Source: Allopseudospirillum japonicum
Lineage (GTDB): Bacteria > Pseudomonadota > Gammaproteobacteria > Pseudomonadales > Halomonadaceae
Direction of reading: 5' to 3'
Length of the DNA: 64,000 nt
NCBI RefSeq assembly: GCF_900108915.1
Contig: NZ_FNYH01000008.1
Location: forward strand, 62,001-126,000
In this document: piece after piece, positions 17,635 to 25,329 of the stretch
Numbering within the stretch: position 1 is the stretch's first letter
Layout of the letters: the number at the start of each line of letters is the position of its first letter
Position numbers and translations under genes: made by a program
The notes under the pieces: model-generated
Told to the model about the DNA's origin: nothing
Databases searched by the model: none
What the model saw: the letters and a program-made list of their open reading frames with translations, nothing else

Positions 17635-17677
17635 GGGCTATCCTTAGACATTTGTGGCTAGGGATAGTCCTTTTTTT
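17635..17677 (+). terminator. strong rho-independent terminator directly before the AraC gene
   Basis: GGGCTATCCTTAG (17635-17647) and CTAGGGATAGTCC (17658-17670) pair over 13 positions (two G-U pairs) with a 10-base loop, followed by seven T. It ends the small-protein gene. Only 11 bases separate it from the apparent AraC start, so it may also act as an attenuator of that gene. Confidence 0.9.
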
Positions 17678-17688
17678 GGGAAAGCCAT

Positions 17689-18582
17689 ATGTACGCCAAT
17701 CACTTATTCTGCAAGACTTCCTCTTCTTGCAAAAGCTCCTCCGCAGCCTCTTTATCCTTAGCGCCTACGCCGGCAAGTACTTTGACAGGTAGTTTCACAG
17801 GTACAAGTAGTTTCACGGGTGATCAACATACCCAAATGCTGAGCTTGCCGGAGCATGCCTTGCGCCATGATCACGCGTATCACCAGTTGGTGTTCGGCTT
17901 AGAAGGCAGTACAGAATTTGATTTAGCCGGTCATCGACGCCCTGTGACTTTAGGGGCTGGCTGTATTTTACCTGCCTCGACCGAGCATGTTTTTCAAGGG
18001 TGGGGACAAAATCATATTTTGGTGGTGAATCTCAGTACCCAGCAAGAAGCGGCGATGCTGGAAGCGGTCGAACGCTTATTTGCAAAAGCGCATTATTTTG
18101 ATTGTCCCCCAGATTTACTCTGGCTATTGCGTGCCCTAACGCGGCAAATTTCTGCTTATCCACAGGATACACGTTTGCATCAAGCTTGTGGTCATACCCT
18201 GATTTGTGCGTTAAATCAGCATTTGGGGATGCAACAAGCATGGATACGTACCGGAAAGCGCTTAAATCTAGCGCATATTGATGATTATATTGATGCACAT
18301 TTAGACCGCAGAATCCAAGTGAGTGAGCTGGCTGGGCTGATGTGTCTGAGTTTGAGTCAATTTCAATATCGTTTTCGTGAGCAAGTGGGAATACCTGCAC
18401 AAACCTATATCAATCAAAGACGTTTAACCCAAATCGCTCAAGTATTGACAAGCTGTGATCGTCCTTTAAGCCAGGTGGCGCATGAGTTTGGTTTTGCTCA
18501 TCAAAGTGCTTTGACGAAGGCCTTTAGTCAGTATTTTGGTATTTCACCAGCGCGCTATCGTACGCAATACACACGTCTGTGA
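17689..18582 (+). CDS. AraC-family transcriptional regulator with cupin-type sensor
   Basis: This 297-residue protein has a cupin-like N-terminal sensor (about 50-140, with HDHAYHQLVFGLEG) and the two helix-turn-helix motifs of AraC regulators in the last 100 residues (LAGLMCLSLSQFQYRFREQ and VAHEFGFAHQSALTKAFSQYFG). The first 45 residues are Ser/Thr-rich, contain a doubled SFTG unit and look disordered, unlike the family. A terminator ends 11 bases before the ATG, so the true start may be internal, for example the Met at residue 50. The fbpA iron gene follows on the same strand, suggesting but not proving it as a target. Confidence 0.88.
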   Translation: MYANHLFCKTSSSCKSSSAASLSLAPTPASTLTGSFTGTSSFTGDQHTQMLSLPEHALRHDHAYHQLVFGLEGSTEFDLAGHRRPVTLGAGCILPASTEHVFQGWGQNHILVVNLSTQQEAAMLEAVERLFAKAHYFDCPPDLLWLLRALTRQISAYPQDTRLHQACGHTLICALNQHLGMQQAWIRTGKRLNLAHIDDYIDAHLDRRIQVSELAGLMCLSLSQFQYRFREQVGIPAQTYINQRRLTQIAQVLTSCDRPLSQVAHEFGFAHQSALTKAFSQYFGISPARYRTQYTRL

Positions 18583-18667
18583 GTGAGCTTGTTGGTGGCT
18601 AGGTATGGGGCTGATCTGCTTTGCTTTAGTCTAATGTCGAGTGAAAACCAGTTGCATTTGCGCCTTA

Positions 18668-18685
18668 TTAATATTTAAATATTAA
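18668..18685. promoter_or_regulatory. 18-base AT palindrome upstream of fbpA
   Basis: TTAATATTTAAATATTAA is a perfect 18-base palindrome lying 71 bases before the fbpA start. The adjoining bases 18683-18697, read on the minus strand, contain AATGAGAACGCTTA, a partial match to a Fur box. It is a plausible operator for an iron-responsive or AraC-type regulator. No clear -35/-10 pair is obvious nearby. Confidence 0.45.
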
Positions 18686-18755
18686 GCGTTCTCATTTACT
18701 GTTTGGGTTGGGTATCAATCCTTGTTTTCGCTGACTTGATAGGATATAGACACTT

Positions 18756-19778
18756 ATGTTGAAGCCTTCGTTATTAGCCACCAGCTTGCTTGCAGCTTCT
18801 AGCCTTTTCAGCACGAGCTATGTGCTGGCACAAGATGAAGTCAATGTATATAGCTATCGCCAAGCTTTTTTAGTTGAACCCTTGTTTGCTGAATTTACCA
18901 AGCAAACAGGTGTGAAAGTGAATGTGGTGTTTGCTAAAGCAGGCTTGATTGAGCGTTTAGAGCAAGAAGGCAAACATACGCCGGCAGATTTATTATTGAC
19001 GACAGATATTGGCCACCTTGAAGAAGCCATGGAAAAAGGTGTGCTGCAGCCAGTGCAAGATGAGGTTTTAGAGGAACATATCCCTGCACATCTACGAGAT
19101 CCAGAAGGCCGTTGGTTTGCACTGACAACACGCGCTCGAGTAATTTATGCTTCGAAGGAACGTGTACCTGAAGGTGAAGTGCAAAGCTATGAAGATTTAG
19201 CTGATCCTAAATGGCAAGGTCGGATTTGTACACGTAAAGGTGATCACCCTTATAACATTGCCTTGATTGCTTCTATGATTGCGCATCATGGCGAAGAGGA
19301 TGCCAAGGCGTGGTTAAGTGCACTTAAATCTAATCTGGCACAAAAACCCCAAGGCAATGATAGAGCGCAAGTGAAAGCAATTAAAGAAGGGGTATGCGAT
19401 CTTGCCATTGGCAACAGTTACTACTACGGCAAAATGTTAGAAAACCCTGAGCAACAAGCTTGGGCACAAGCAGTGAACCTGGTGTATCCCAATCAGCAAG
19501 ATCGAGGGACCCACATGAATATCAGTGGTGTGGGCATGACACTAGGCGCACCTCATAAAGAAGCGGCCTTACAGTTGATGCGCTTTTTAAGTGATACAAA
19601 GGCGCAAGGCATGTATGCCGAAGTGAACTATGAAACACCTGTAAAAGCTGATGTGCCTGCTTCTGAATTAGTCGCTTCTTGGGGCGAATTTAAAGCCGAT
19701 ACTTTGCCATTACATGAAATTGCAGCACAACGTAAAGCAGCGGCACAATTAGTCAACAAAGTTGAGTTTAATCACTAA
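18756..19778 (+). CDS. fbpA: ferric-iron ABC transporter, periplasmic binding protein
   Basis: This 340-residue exported protein is the periplasmic Fe(III)-binding component of an FbpA/FutA-type uptake system. A signal peptide ends at SYVLA (about residue 25). The mature part starts with the family-typical NVYSYRQ and contains the tyrosine cluster GNSYYYGKM, which supplies the iron ligands in FbpA. The related thiamine or putrescine binding proteins lack this pattern. The permease gene follows after an intervening hairpin at 19817. An AT palindrome and a weak Fur-like sequence lie upstream, in keeping with iron control. Confidence 0.92.
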   Translation: MLKPSLLATSLLAASSLFSTSYVLAQDEVNVYSYRQAFLVEPLFAEFTKQTGVKVNVVFAKAGLIERLEQEGKHTPADLLLTTDIGHLEEAMEKGVLQPVQDEVLEEHIPAHLRDPEGRWFALTTRARVIYASKERVPEGEVQSYEDLADPKWQGRICTRKGDHPYNIALIASMIAHHGEEDAKAWLSALKSNLAQKPQGNDRAQVKAIKEGVCDLAIGNSYYYGKMLENPEQQAWAQAVNLVYPNQQDRGTHMNISGVGMTLGAPHKEAALQLMRFLSDTKAQGMYAEVNYETPVKADVPASELVASWGEFKADTLPLHEIAAQRKAAAQLVNKVEFNH

Positions 19779-19816
19779 AGTCTACAGGTAAGGCTTTTAT
19801 ACTCATCTCGACTTGT

Positions 19817-19846
19817 ACACCCAAGCTTGGCAACAGGCTTGGGTGT
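19817..19846 (+). promoter_or_regulatory. intra-operon hairpin between fbpA and fbpB
   Basis: ACACCCAAGC (19817-19826) and GCTTGGGTGT (19837-19846) form a perfect 10-bp stem with a 10-base loop. It lies 38 bases after the fbpA stop and 37 before the fbpB start. The following TTGTGT is not a full T run, so partial termination or protection of the 3' end of fbpA mRNA is likelier than full termination. Either would give more binding protein than permease. Confidence 0.65.
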
Positions 19847-19883
19847 TTGTGTCCAAGGGGAATCAGTTTTAACGGGAGGTGGA

Positions 19884-21566
19884 ATGGCACAGACGCTAGG
19901 GCTTAAAGCGTATTTTCGTTTAGGAATACAAGCCAAAATGCATATCCACTGGGGAGTGAGTGCTTGGGTCATCGCACTGCTGGTACTTTTACCCATCTTA
20001 GCGGTCTTTGGTTTAGCGCTATGGCCACAAGATGAAAATATTTGGCCGCACTTGTGGGAAACTGTTCTTGGACACTATATCAGTACAACCTTGATGCTGA
20101 TGCTCGGTGTTGGTTTGCTCAGTGCCTGCATTGGTGTAAGTACAGCTTGGCTAACGAGTCTGTATGAATTTCCAGGGCGTCGTATTTTTGAATGGGCGCT
20201 ATTACTGCCTTTTGCGATGCCAGCGTATGTCATAGCATATGTTTACACAGATTTATTAGAGTATGCAGGCAGTGTACAGACTTATTTGCGCACTGTGTTC
20301 GCTTGGCAATCGCCACATGATTATTGGTTTCCGCCAATTCGTAGTCTCGGTGGTGCAATTGCCATGCTCACTCTGGTGCTTTATCCCTATGTGTTTATGT
20401 TGGCACGTGCTGCTTTTTTAGAGCAATCGCCTAGCTTACGAGATGCGAGCCGCTTATTAGGCTGTTCTGCATGGGGAAGTTTTTGGCGTATTTCTTTACC
20501 GATTGCCCGTCCTGCAATTGCAGTAGGTTTGGCTTTGGTTTTAATGGAAACTTTAAACGATTTTGGCACAGTTGATTATTTTGCAGTGCGTACTCTGACC
20601 GCTGGCTTGTATGATGTCTGGCTGAATATGGGCAATCTATCAGGTGCAGCGCAAATTGCTGTAGTGATGCTGGTATTTGTACTGACCTTAATGGGACTAG
20701 AAAATTTTGCTCGGCGTAAGCAAAAAATGTTTTCCCGTCAGGATGGCTTTCGTGCAAGTGCACGCATTCCTTTACAAGGTAGCAAGGCAATGTGGGCCAG
20801 CCTTTTGTGTACCTTGCCACTGACCCTAGGGTTTTTAATTCCTTTTGCTTTGTTGGCACGCCATGCTTGGGTTTATTTTGATGTCTCTTGGACCCCCACC
20901 TTCTTTAGCCATGCATGGAATAGCTTTTATCTTTCTAGCTTGGCAGCGATTTTAGCTTTAGTGCTCGGCGTTTTGCTTGCGTATGGAAAACGTTTGGTAC
21001 CTCACCCTGCATTGCAAGTTGGCGTACGTTGTGCCGGCTTGGGCTATGCTATGCCAGGTGCGGTGTTAGCTGTGGGTGTGATGATTCCTTTTTCACGTTT
21101 CGATCATGCATTGGATGCTTGGATGCAAGCTAGCTTTGGTATTAGCACAGGTCTTGTATTAAGTGGCACGCTAGTTACGCTGATTTTTGCTTATTTAGTG
21201 CGTTTTCTTGCTGTAGCCATTGGGAGTTTGGATTCGAGTCTTGCGAAAGTAACACCGAGTATGGATATGGCAGCACGCTCTTTGGGTTGTCAACCGAAGG
21301 AAGTATTGTGGCGTGTCCACTTGCCTTTAATTCGTCCAGGCCTATTAACTGCAGGTTTGGTCGTTTTTGTTGACTGTATGAAAGAGCTACCCGCCACTTT
21401 AATTTTACGTCCTTTTGGATTCGATACTTTGGCAACCCATGTGTATCAATATGCTTCTGATGAACTGCTGGAAGAATCTGCACTGGCTGCTTTAGTGATT
21501 GTACTGGTGGGGATTTTACCGGTGATTTTAATTAGCCGTGCGATTGTAGGACAAAGACGTACTTAA
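19884..21566 (+). CDS. fbpB: ferric-iron ABC transporter, fused double permease
   Basis: This 560-residue inner-membrane protein is the permease of the iron uptake system. It contains two homologous halves of about six helices, each with an EAA-type loop for the ATPase (DASRLLGCSAWGSFWRISLP and MAARSLGCQPKEVLWRVHLP). The ATG at 19884 is chosen because GGGAGGTGG stands directly upstream; a TTG at 19827 would lie inside the intergenic hairpin. No ATPase gene follows: the next gene is convergent htpX. The ATPase must be encoded elsewhere or shared. Confidence 0.92.
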   Translation: MAQTLGLKAYFRLGIQAKMHIHWGVSAWVIALLVLLPILAVFGLALWPQDENIWPHLWETVLGHYISTTLMLMLGVGLLSACIGVSTAWLTSLYEFPGRRIFEWALLLPFAMPAYVIAYVYTDLLEYAGSVQTYLRTVFAWQSPHDYWFPPIRSLGGAIAMLTLVLYPYVFMLARAAFLEQSPSLRDASRLLGCSAWGSFWRISLPIARPAIAVGLALVLMETLNDFGTVDYFAVRTLTAGLYDVWLNMGNLSGAAQIAVVMLVFVLTLMGLENFARRKQKMFSRQDGFRASARIPLQGSKAMWASLLCTLPLTLGFLIPFALLARHAWVYFDVSWTPTFFSHAWNSFYLSSLAAILALVLGVLLAYGKRLVPHPALQVGVRCAGLGYAMPGAVLAVGVMIPFSRFDHALDAWMQASFGISTGLVLSGTLVTLIFAYLVRFLAVAIGSLDSSLAKVTPSMDMAARSLGCQPKEVLWRVHLPLIRPGLLTAGLVVFVDCMKELPATLILRPFGFDTLATHVYQYASDELLEESALAALVIVLVGILPVILISRAIVGQRRT

Positions 21567-21570
21567 AACA

Positions 21571-21594
21571 TCAGGGCGCCGCAAGACGCCCTGA
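21571..21594. terminator. bidirectional terminator between fbpB and htpX
   Basis: TCAGGGCG (21571-21578) and CGCCCTGA (21587-21594) form an 8-bp GC-rich stem between two convergent genes. On the minus strand it is followed by TGTTTT. It probably ends htpX and, less efficiently, fbpB. Confidence 0.7.
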
Positions 21595-21609
21595 GATCAA
21601 ATGAAGTTT

Positions 21610-22530
21610 TTACAGTGATGAACTGCGCAATGCTTGGATACGCTCTTCAATCGGTGGGTGGCTAGAAAATAAGATTTCGATCAAGCTACGCTGACTTGAA
21701 CCCTTATTAATACCGAAAGCGGTCATGGTTGCAGGCATTTGGTCTGCCATCTCATGTTCAGCTTGTAGGCGTTGCAAGGCACTGATCATCGCGGCTTTGC
21801 TGACAAGTTGCGCGCCTGCTTCATCTGCACGATATTCACGGCGGCGGCTAAACCACATAACGATCGTGGAAGCTAGAATACCAAGAATAATTTCCGCAAT
21901 TAAAGTGGTGACAAAAAAAGCAATGCTCGATGCGAAGCCTTCACCGCTTTCGCCTTCACCTTCTTCCTCATCACTAGAGAATAATTGGGAGACACCGTAA
22001 GCGATAATCCGTGCAAAGAACATCACAAAAGTATTTACCACGCCTTGGATCAAAGTCAAAGTGACCATATCGCCATTGGCAATGTGGCCGATTTCGTGGC
22101 CGATGACCGCACGCACTTCCTCCTCATTCATGTTTTCTAGCAGAGCACTAGAAACGGCAACCAAGGCGCTATTTTTGTTCCAGCCGGTTGCAAAGGCATT
22201 TGATTGATAAGAGGGGAAGATGCCAACTTCTGGCATACCAATGCCGGCTTTTTTAGATAAATCTGCAACGGTTTCCACTAACCATTGTTCTTGAGCATTG
22301 TTGGGTTGCTCAATAATTTCTGTGCCCGTGCTCCATTTGGCCATTGGCTTAGACATCAGCAGGGAAATCCCAGAGCCCAACATGCCAAAAACAAAACAGA
22401 AAATCAGTAAGTTTGTCAGGTCTAGGCCTGCACTACTGACATAGCCATCGACCCCTAACAGCGATAGGGTAATGCTAGCGACAAGAATGACCGCTAAGTT
22501 AGTGGCTATAAAGAGCAAAATACGCATCAT
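21610..22530 (-). CDS. htpX: HtpX membrane protease
   Basis: This 306-residue inner-membrane zinc metalloprotease of the M48B family takes part in quality control of membrane proteins together with FtsH. Two N-terminal helices precede the catalytic motif HEIGH (145-149), a further helical hairpin follows, and the third zinc ligand is expected in the YRADEAG segment. I choose the ATG at 22530 to match the usual MMRI start; a GTG two codons earlier is open too. An acidic loop [12 protein letters not shown] near 190-205 is longer than in E. coli. In other bacteria htpX responds to envelope stress through CpxR; no such box is evident here. Confidence 0.94.
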   Translation of the reverse strand: MMRILLFIATNLAVILVASITLSLLGVDGYVSSAGLDLTNLLIFCFVFGMLGSGISLLMSKPMAKWSTGTEIIEQPNNAQEQWLVETVADLSKKAGIGMPEVGIFPSYQSNAFATGWNKNSALVAVSSALLENMNEEEVRAVIGHEIGHIANGDMVTLTLIQGVVNTFVMFFARIIAYGVSQLFSSDEEEGEGESGEGFASSIAFFVTTLIAEIILGILASTIVMWFSRRREYRADEAGAQLVSKAAMISALQRLQAEHEMADQMPATMTAFGINKGSSQRSLIEILFSSHPPIEERIQALRSSSL

Positions 22531-22557
22531 AGTCACAAGATCCTATAAAAGAGGATA

Positions 22558-22580
22558 AATAAAAACGCCCCTTTCGAGGC
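22558..22580 (-). terminator. terminator of alaA
   Basis: On the minus strand GCCTC, a GAAA tetraloop and GGGGC form a short stem (22567-22580) followed by GTTTTT. It lies 47 bases after the alaA stop codon and 28 bases before the htpX start, so it separates the two units. Confidence 0.65.
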
Positions 22581-22626
22581 AAATGCCAAAAGGCACTCAG
22601 CTTAGATAAAGAGGCGAGATAAAAGT

Positions 22627-23841
22627 TTACTGGCGATATTTGCTGAAAAAACGCGCTAGACGTGCAATCGCATCTTCTAATTGATCCACATAAGGCAAGG
22701 TGACCAAACGGAAATGGTCAGTATGTGGCCAATTAAAGGCAGTGCCTTGTACGATCAGCATTTTTTCTTGCAAAAGGAGGTCTAAGACCATTTTTTCATC
22801 GTCTTGAATATTAAAGACTTTAGGATCAAGACGCGGGAACATATATAAAGCGCCTTTGGGTTTGACGCAAGAAATTCCCGGAATTTGTGTGATTAATTCA
22901 TAAGCTCGGTCGCGTTGAGCAAGCAAACGTCCACCGGGGAGAATCAAATCTTGGATACTTTGATAGCCACCTAAGGCAGTTTGAACCGCATGTTGTGCAG
23001 GAACATTGGCACACAGACGCATGGAGGCCAACATATTCAATCCTTCAATAAAATCATGCGCATGATTTTTAGCACCAGATAAAATCAGCCACCCAGAACG
23101 GAAGCCGGCAACCCGATAACTTTTCGATAAGCCATTAAAGGTACAAAAAAGCAAATCATCTGCTAGGCTTGCGATCGAAGTATGTTCGGCATCTTCATAT
23201 AAAATTTTGTCGTAAATTTCATCAGCGAAAACGACTAATTGATGCTCGCGTGCAAGTTGAATAATCCCTTCGAGGATCTCTAACGGATACACTGCGCCGG
23301 TTGGATTGTTAGGATTAATTAAGACAATACCGCGCGTACGCTCGGTAATTTTGCGGCGCATATCCTCAAGATCTGGATACCAATCGCTCTGCTCATCACA
23401 AATATAATGCACGGCTTTACCGCCTGCTAGGCGAGTCGCTGCGGTCCATAAAGGATAATCTGGCGCAGGAATCAGGACTTCATCAGCATCATTTAATAAA
23501 GCCTGCATAGCCATGACGATCAGTTCACTGACACCATTGCCTAAAATAATATCTTCAACGCCTACACCGTCAATGCCTTTGGTTTGACATTCTTGCATTA
23601 CCGCCTTACGCGCCGAATAAAGCCCTTTAGAATCACTGTAGCCTTGCGCTTGGTGCAGGTTGCGCATCACATCTTGCAAGATTTCTTCAGGTGCTTCAAA
23701 ACCAAAAGGCGCTGGGTTGCCAATATTTAGCTTTAAAATACGGTGGCCTTCTTCCTCTAAGCGTTTGGCTTCTTGAAGCACAGGACCACGAATGTCATAG
23801 CAAACATTACTCAGTTTGTGCGATTTACGTACCGTGTACAT
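22627..23841 (-). CDS. alaA: alanine aminotransferase AlaA (PLP-dependent)
   Basis: This 404-residue fold-type I aminotransferase matches AlaA, which makes alanine from pyruvate and glutamate. Family motifs are MYTVRKSHKLSNVCYDIRGP at the N-terminus, NPNNPTGAVYP (Asn contacting PLP), FADEIYDKILY, and NGLSKSYRVAGFRSGW, whose Lys forms the Schiff base and whose Arg contacts the cofactor phosphate. Length is that of E. coli AlaA. The adjacency to htpX is shared with several gammaproteobacteria. It appears to be a single-gene unit with its own terminator. Confidence 0.93.
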   Translation of the reverse strand: MYTVRKSHKLSNVCYDIRGPVLQEAKRLEEEGHRILKLNIGNPAPFGFEAPEEILQDVMRNLHQAQGYSDSKGLYSARKAVMQECQTKGIDGVGVEDIILGNGVSELIVMAMQALLNDADEVLIPAPDYPLWTAATRLAGGKAVHYICDEQSDWYPDLEDMRRKITERTRGIVLINPNNPTGAVYPLEILEGIIQLAREHQLVVFADEIYDKILYEDAEHTSIASLADDLLFCTFNGLSKSYRVAGFRSGWLILSGAKNHAHDFIEGLNMLASMRLCANVPAQHAVQTALGGYQSIQDLILPGGRLLAQRDRAYELITQIPGISCVKPKGALYMFPRLDPKVFNIQDDEKMVLDLLLQEKMLIVQGTAFNWPHTDHFRLVTLPYVDQLEDAIARLARFFSKYRQ

Positions 23842-23943
23842 ATCCTGTCCTAAATAAATAGATCATCAGTCAACCTAGGATATTTCTAGGGGTCATCAGT
23901 TGGGCGGGGCATAGGCGAATGCAAGGGATGATCATAACGAGGG

Positions 23944-23980
23944 GCATCCATCCTGTACAGGATAAACTCAGGATGGATGC
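23944..23980. promoter_or_regulatory. 12-bp inverted repeat between GGDEF gene and alaA
   Basis: GCATCCATCCTG (23944-23955) and CAGGATGGATGC (23969-23980) are perfect arms around 13 bases. The loop itself starts with TACAGGAT, so ATCCTGTACAGGAT (23949-23962) is a second, overlapping 14-base palindrome. Both flanking genes run leftwards; on that strand no T run follows, so it is not an ordinary terminator. An alternative-folding leader or operator of alaA is possible. Confidence 0.5.
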
Positions 23981-24016
23981 AAAAAAGTGGCAAAAGTCGA
24001 GAAAAAAAGCACTAAA

Positions 24017-25201
24017 TTAAGTGCCTACAACACAATTTCGGCCTTTATTTTTTGCCTCATACAGGCGATTGTCTATGCGTTGCAAAGCACTTTCGATGGA
24101 CTCCTGTAAGTTGACTTCACCAACGCCTATGCTGGTAGTAAAGGGGACAGGCTCGTTATTAAGGTTAGAAACCCAGCATTGCTCGCAATGAACACGAATG
24201 CGTTCGGCGACTTGTACCGCATCTTCTTTAGGTGTCCCCGGAAGGACAACAACAAATTCCTCGCCACCATAACGTGCTACCACGTCTGTGGTACGTAATT
24301 CAGCGTGTAAAATTTTTGCGAAAGTTTTTAAGACTTGATCACCAATTAAATGTCCGTGTGTATCATTAATCCGTTTAAATCGATCTAAATCCATAATCAT
24401 AATAGAAATAGGAAGTGGCTTTTTGGCATTTTGGCTTTCTTTACTGAGTGTATGTAAGCGTTCCATTAAAACCCCACGGTTTAATAAGCCTGTGAGTGGA
24501 TCATGGGTTGCTTGTCGGTAAAGACGTAATAACATATGAAGTTGCGATTGATTTGCCCAAATCGCAATAATCATTAATACACTAATTTGCCATAAATCAT
24601 GAAATCCTACTGGGGTAAATAAATTACCTTGAAACCAGTCTGCTAAAATCATAATCGCAATCAGCGGAATACCTATGCTAATTGATTCCATCGAGGTAAG
24701 CGGGAATACACTTAAAAAAGCCATAAGCAAGAAGGGGATAAAGCTATAACCTATCAGTTGGCTTGCCTCTTGTTCTACTAATGCCATGATACCTAAGTAA
24801 AAGATCGCAGGGGATAACACTAAAAGTTTTAATGCGATCAGGGTTAACTTTAAGTTACCGCGGCTTTTATGGCTTAAATATAAAGTGCCAAGGAGTACGA
24901 GCGTTAATAATAAGCGCCCACCTACGACAATACTAATTTGCTCTTCTGGAAAAATAAGATAATCAATGGGAATCCATAAAGGTGCAAATAAAGTAAATAA
25001 GGTACATAGGATGATAATCCGCGAGCGAATATATTCACTACGGGCACTATTAAAGTCATGGGAATGATGCTGGTTCGTCAGGGTGTCAAATAAGTTCATC
25101 GAACGGATACGATGAAACATTCCTTGTGGGACACCTGCAAAAGGATAGCGGCGGCGCTCCGTCGCCTGCTTGGATTCAGATGCCTGCTCGGTATGCTGCA
25201 C
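24017..25201 (-). CDS. diguanylate cyclase with membrane N-terminus (GGDEF)
   Basis: This 394-residue protein should make c-di-GMP from two GTP. The C-terminal GGDEF domain has an intact active-site GGEEF (about 312-316). The inhibitory-site motif RTTD stands five residues before it, so product feedback is expected. The N-terminal 220 residues form about six membrane helices with no recognised periplasmic domain. The start is a GTG at 25201 with AGGAG 8 bases upstream. A perfect FNR/Anr box at 25280-25293, at class II distance from a TAGGAT -10-like hexamer, suggests expression when oxygen is low. A chemoreceptor gene lies directly upstream on the same strand. Confidence 0.93.
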   Translation of the reverse strand: MQHTEQASESKQATERRRYPFAGVPQGMFHRIRSMNLFDTLTNQHHSHDFNSARSEYIRSRIIILCTLFTLFAPLWIPIDYLIFPEEQISIVVGGRLLLTLVLLGTLYLSHKSRGNLKLTLIALKLLVLSPAIFYLGIMALVEQEASQLIGYSFIPFLLMAFLSVFPLTSMESISIGIPLIAIMILADWFQGNLFTPVGFHDLWQISVLMIIAIWANQSQLHMLLRLYRQATHDPLTGLLNRGVLMERLHTLSKESQNAKKPLPISIMIMDLDRFKRINDTHGHLIGDQVLKTFAKILHAELRTTDVVARYGGEEFVVVLPGTPKEDAVQVAERIRVHCEQCWVSNLNNEPVPFTTSIGVGEVNLQESIESALQRIDNRLYEAKNKGRNCVVGT

Positions 25202-25279
25202 GCCTTCATCTCCTGAAAAAACAAAAAAGCCAATACAGGCCTTGGGGGCTTGATCCTAGCATAGCATAAAGGCTATTTA

Positions 25280-25293
25280 TTGATGTAAATCAA
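25280..25293 (-). promoter_or_regulatory. FNR/Anr box in front of the diguanylate cyclase gene
   Basis: TTGATGTAAATCAA matches the FNR/Anr consensus TTGAT-N4-ATCAA at all ten defined positions. On the minus strand a TAGGAT hexamer lies at 25258-25253; a start near 25246 would put the box centre at about -40.5, the class II activator position. The gene start is a further 45 bases downstream. Confidence 0.75.
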
Positions 25294-25329
25294 GTTTTAG
25301 TAGTGGTAAAGAATGCAATTAGACATTTT

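Noticed and set aside
19827-19883. TTG start that would lengthen fbpB by 19 codons
   Set aside because: It lies inside the intergenic hairpin and lacks a ribosome site, while the ATG at 19884 has GGGAGGTGG directly upstream.
23949-23962. ATCCTGTACAGGAT read as a LexA box
   Set aside because: LexA sites need CTGT and ACAG about 8 bases apart; here they touch, and no SOS gene is adjacent.
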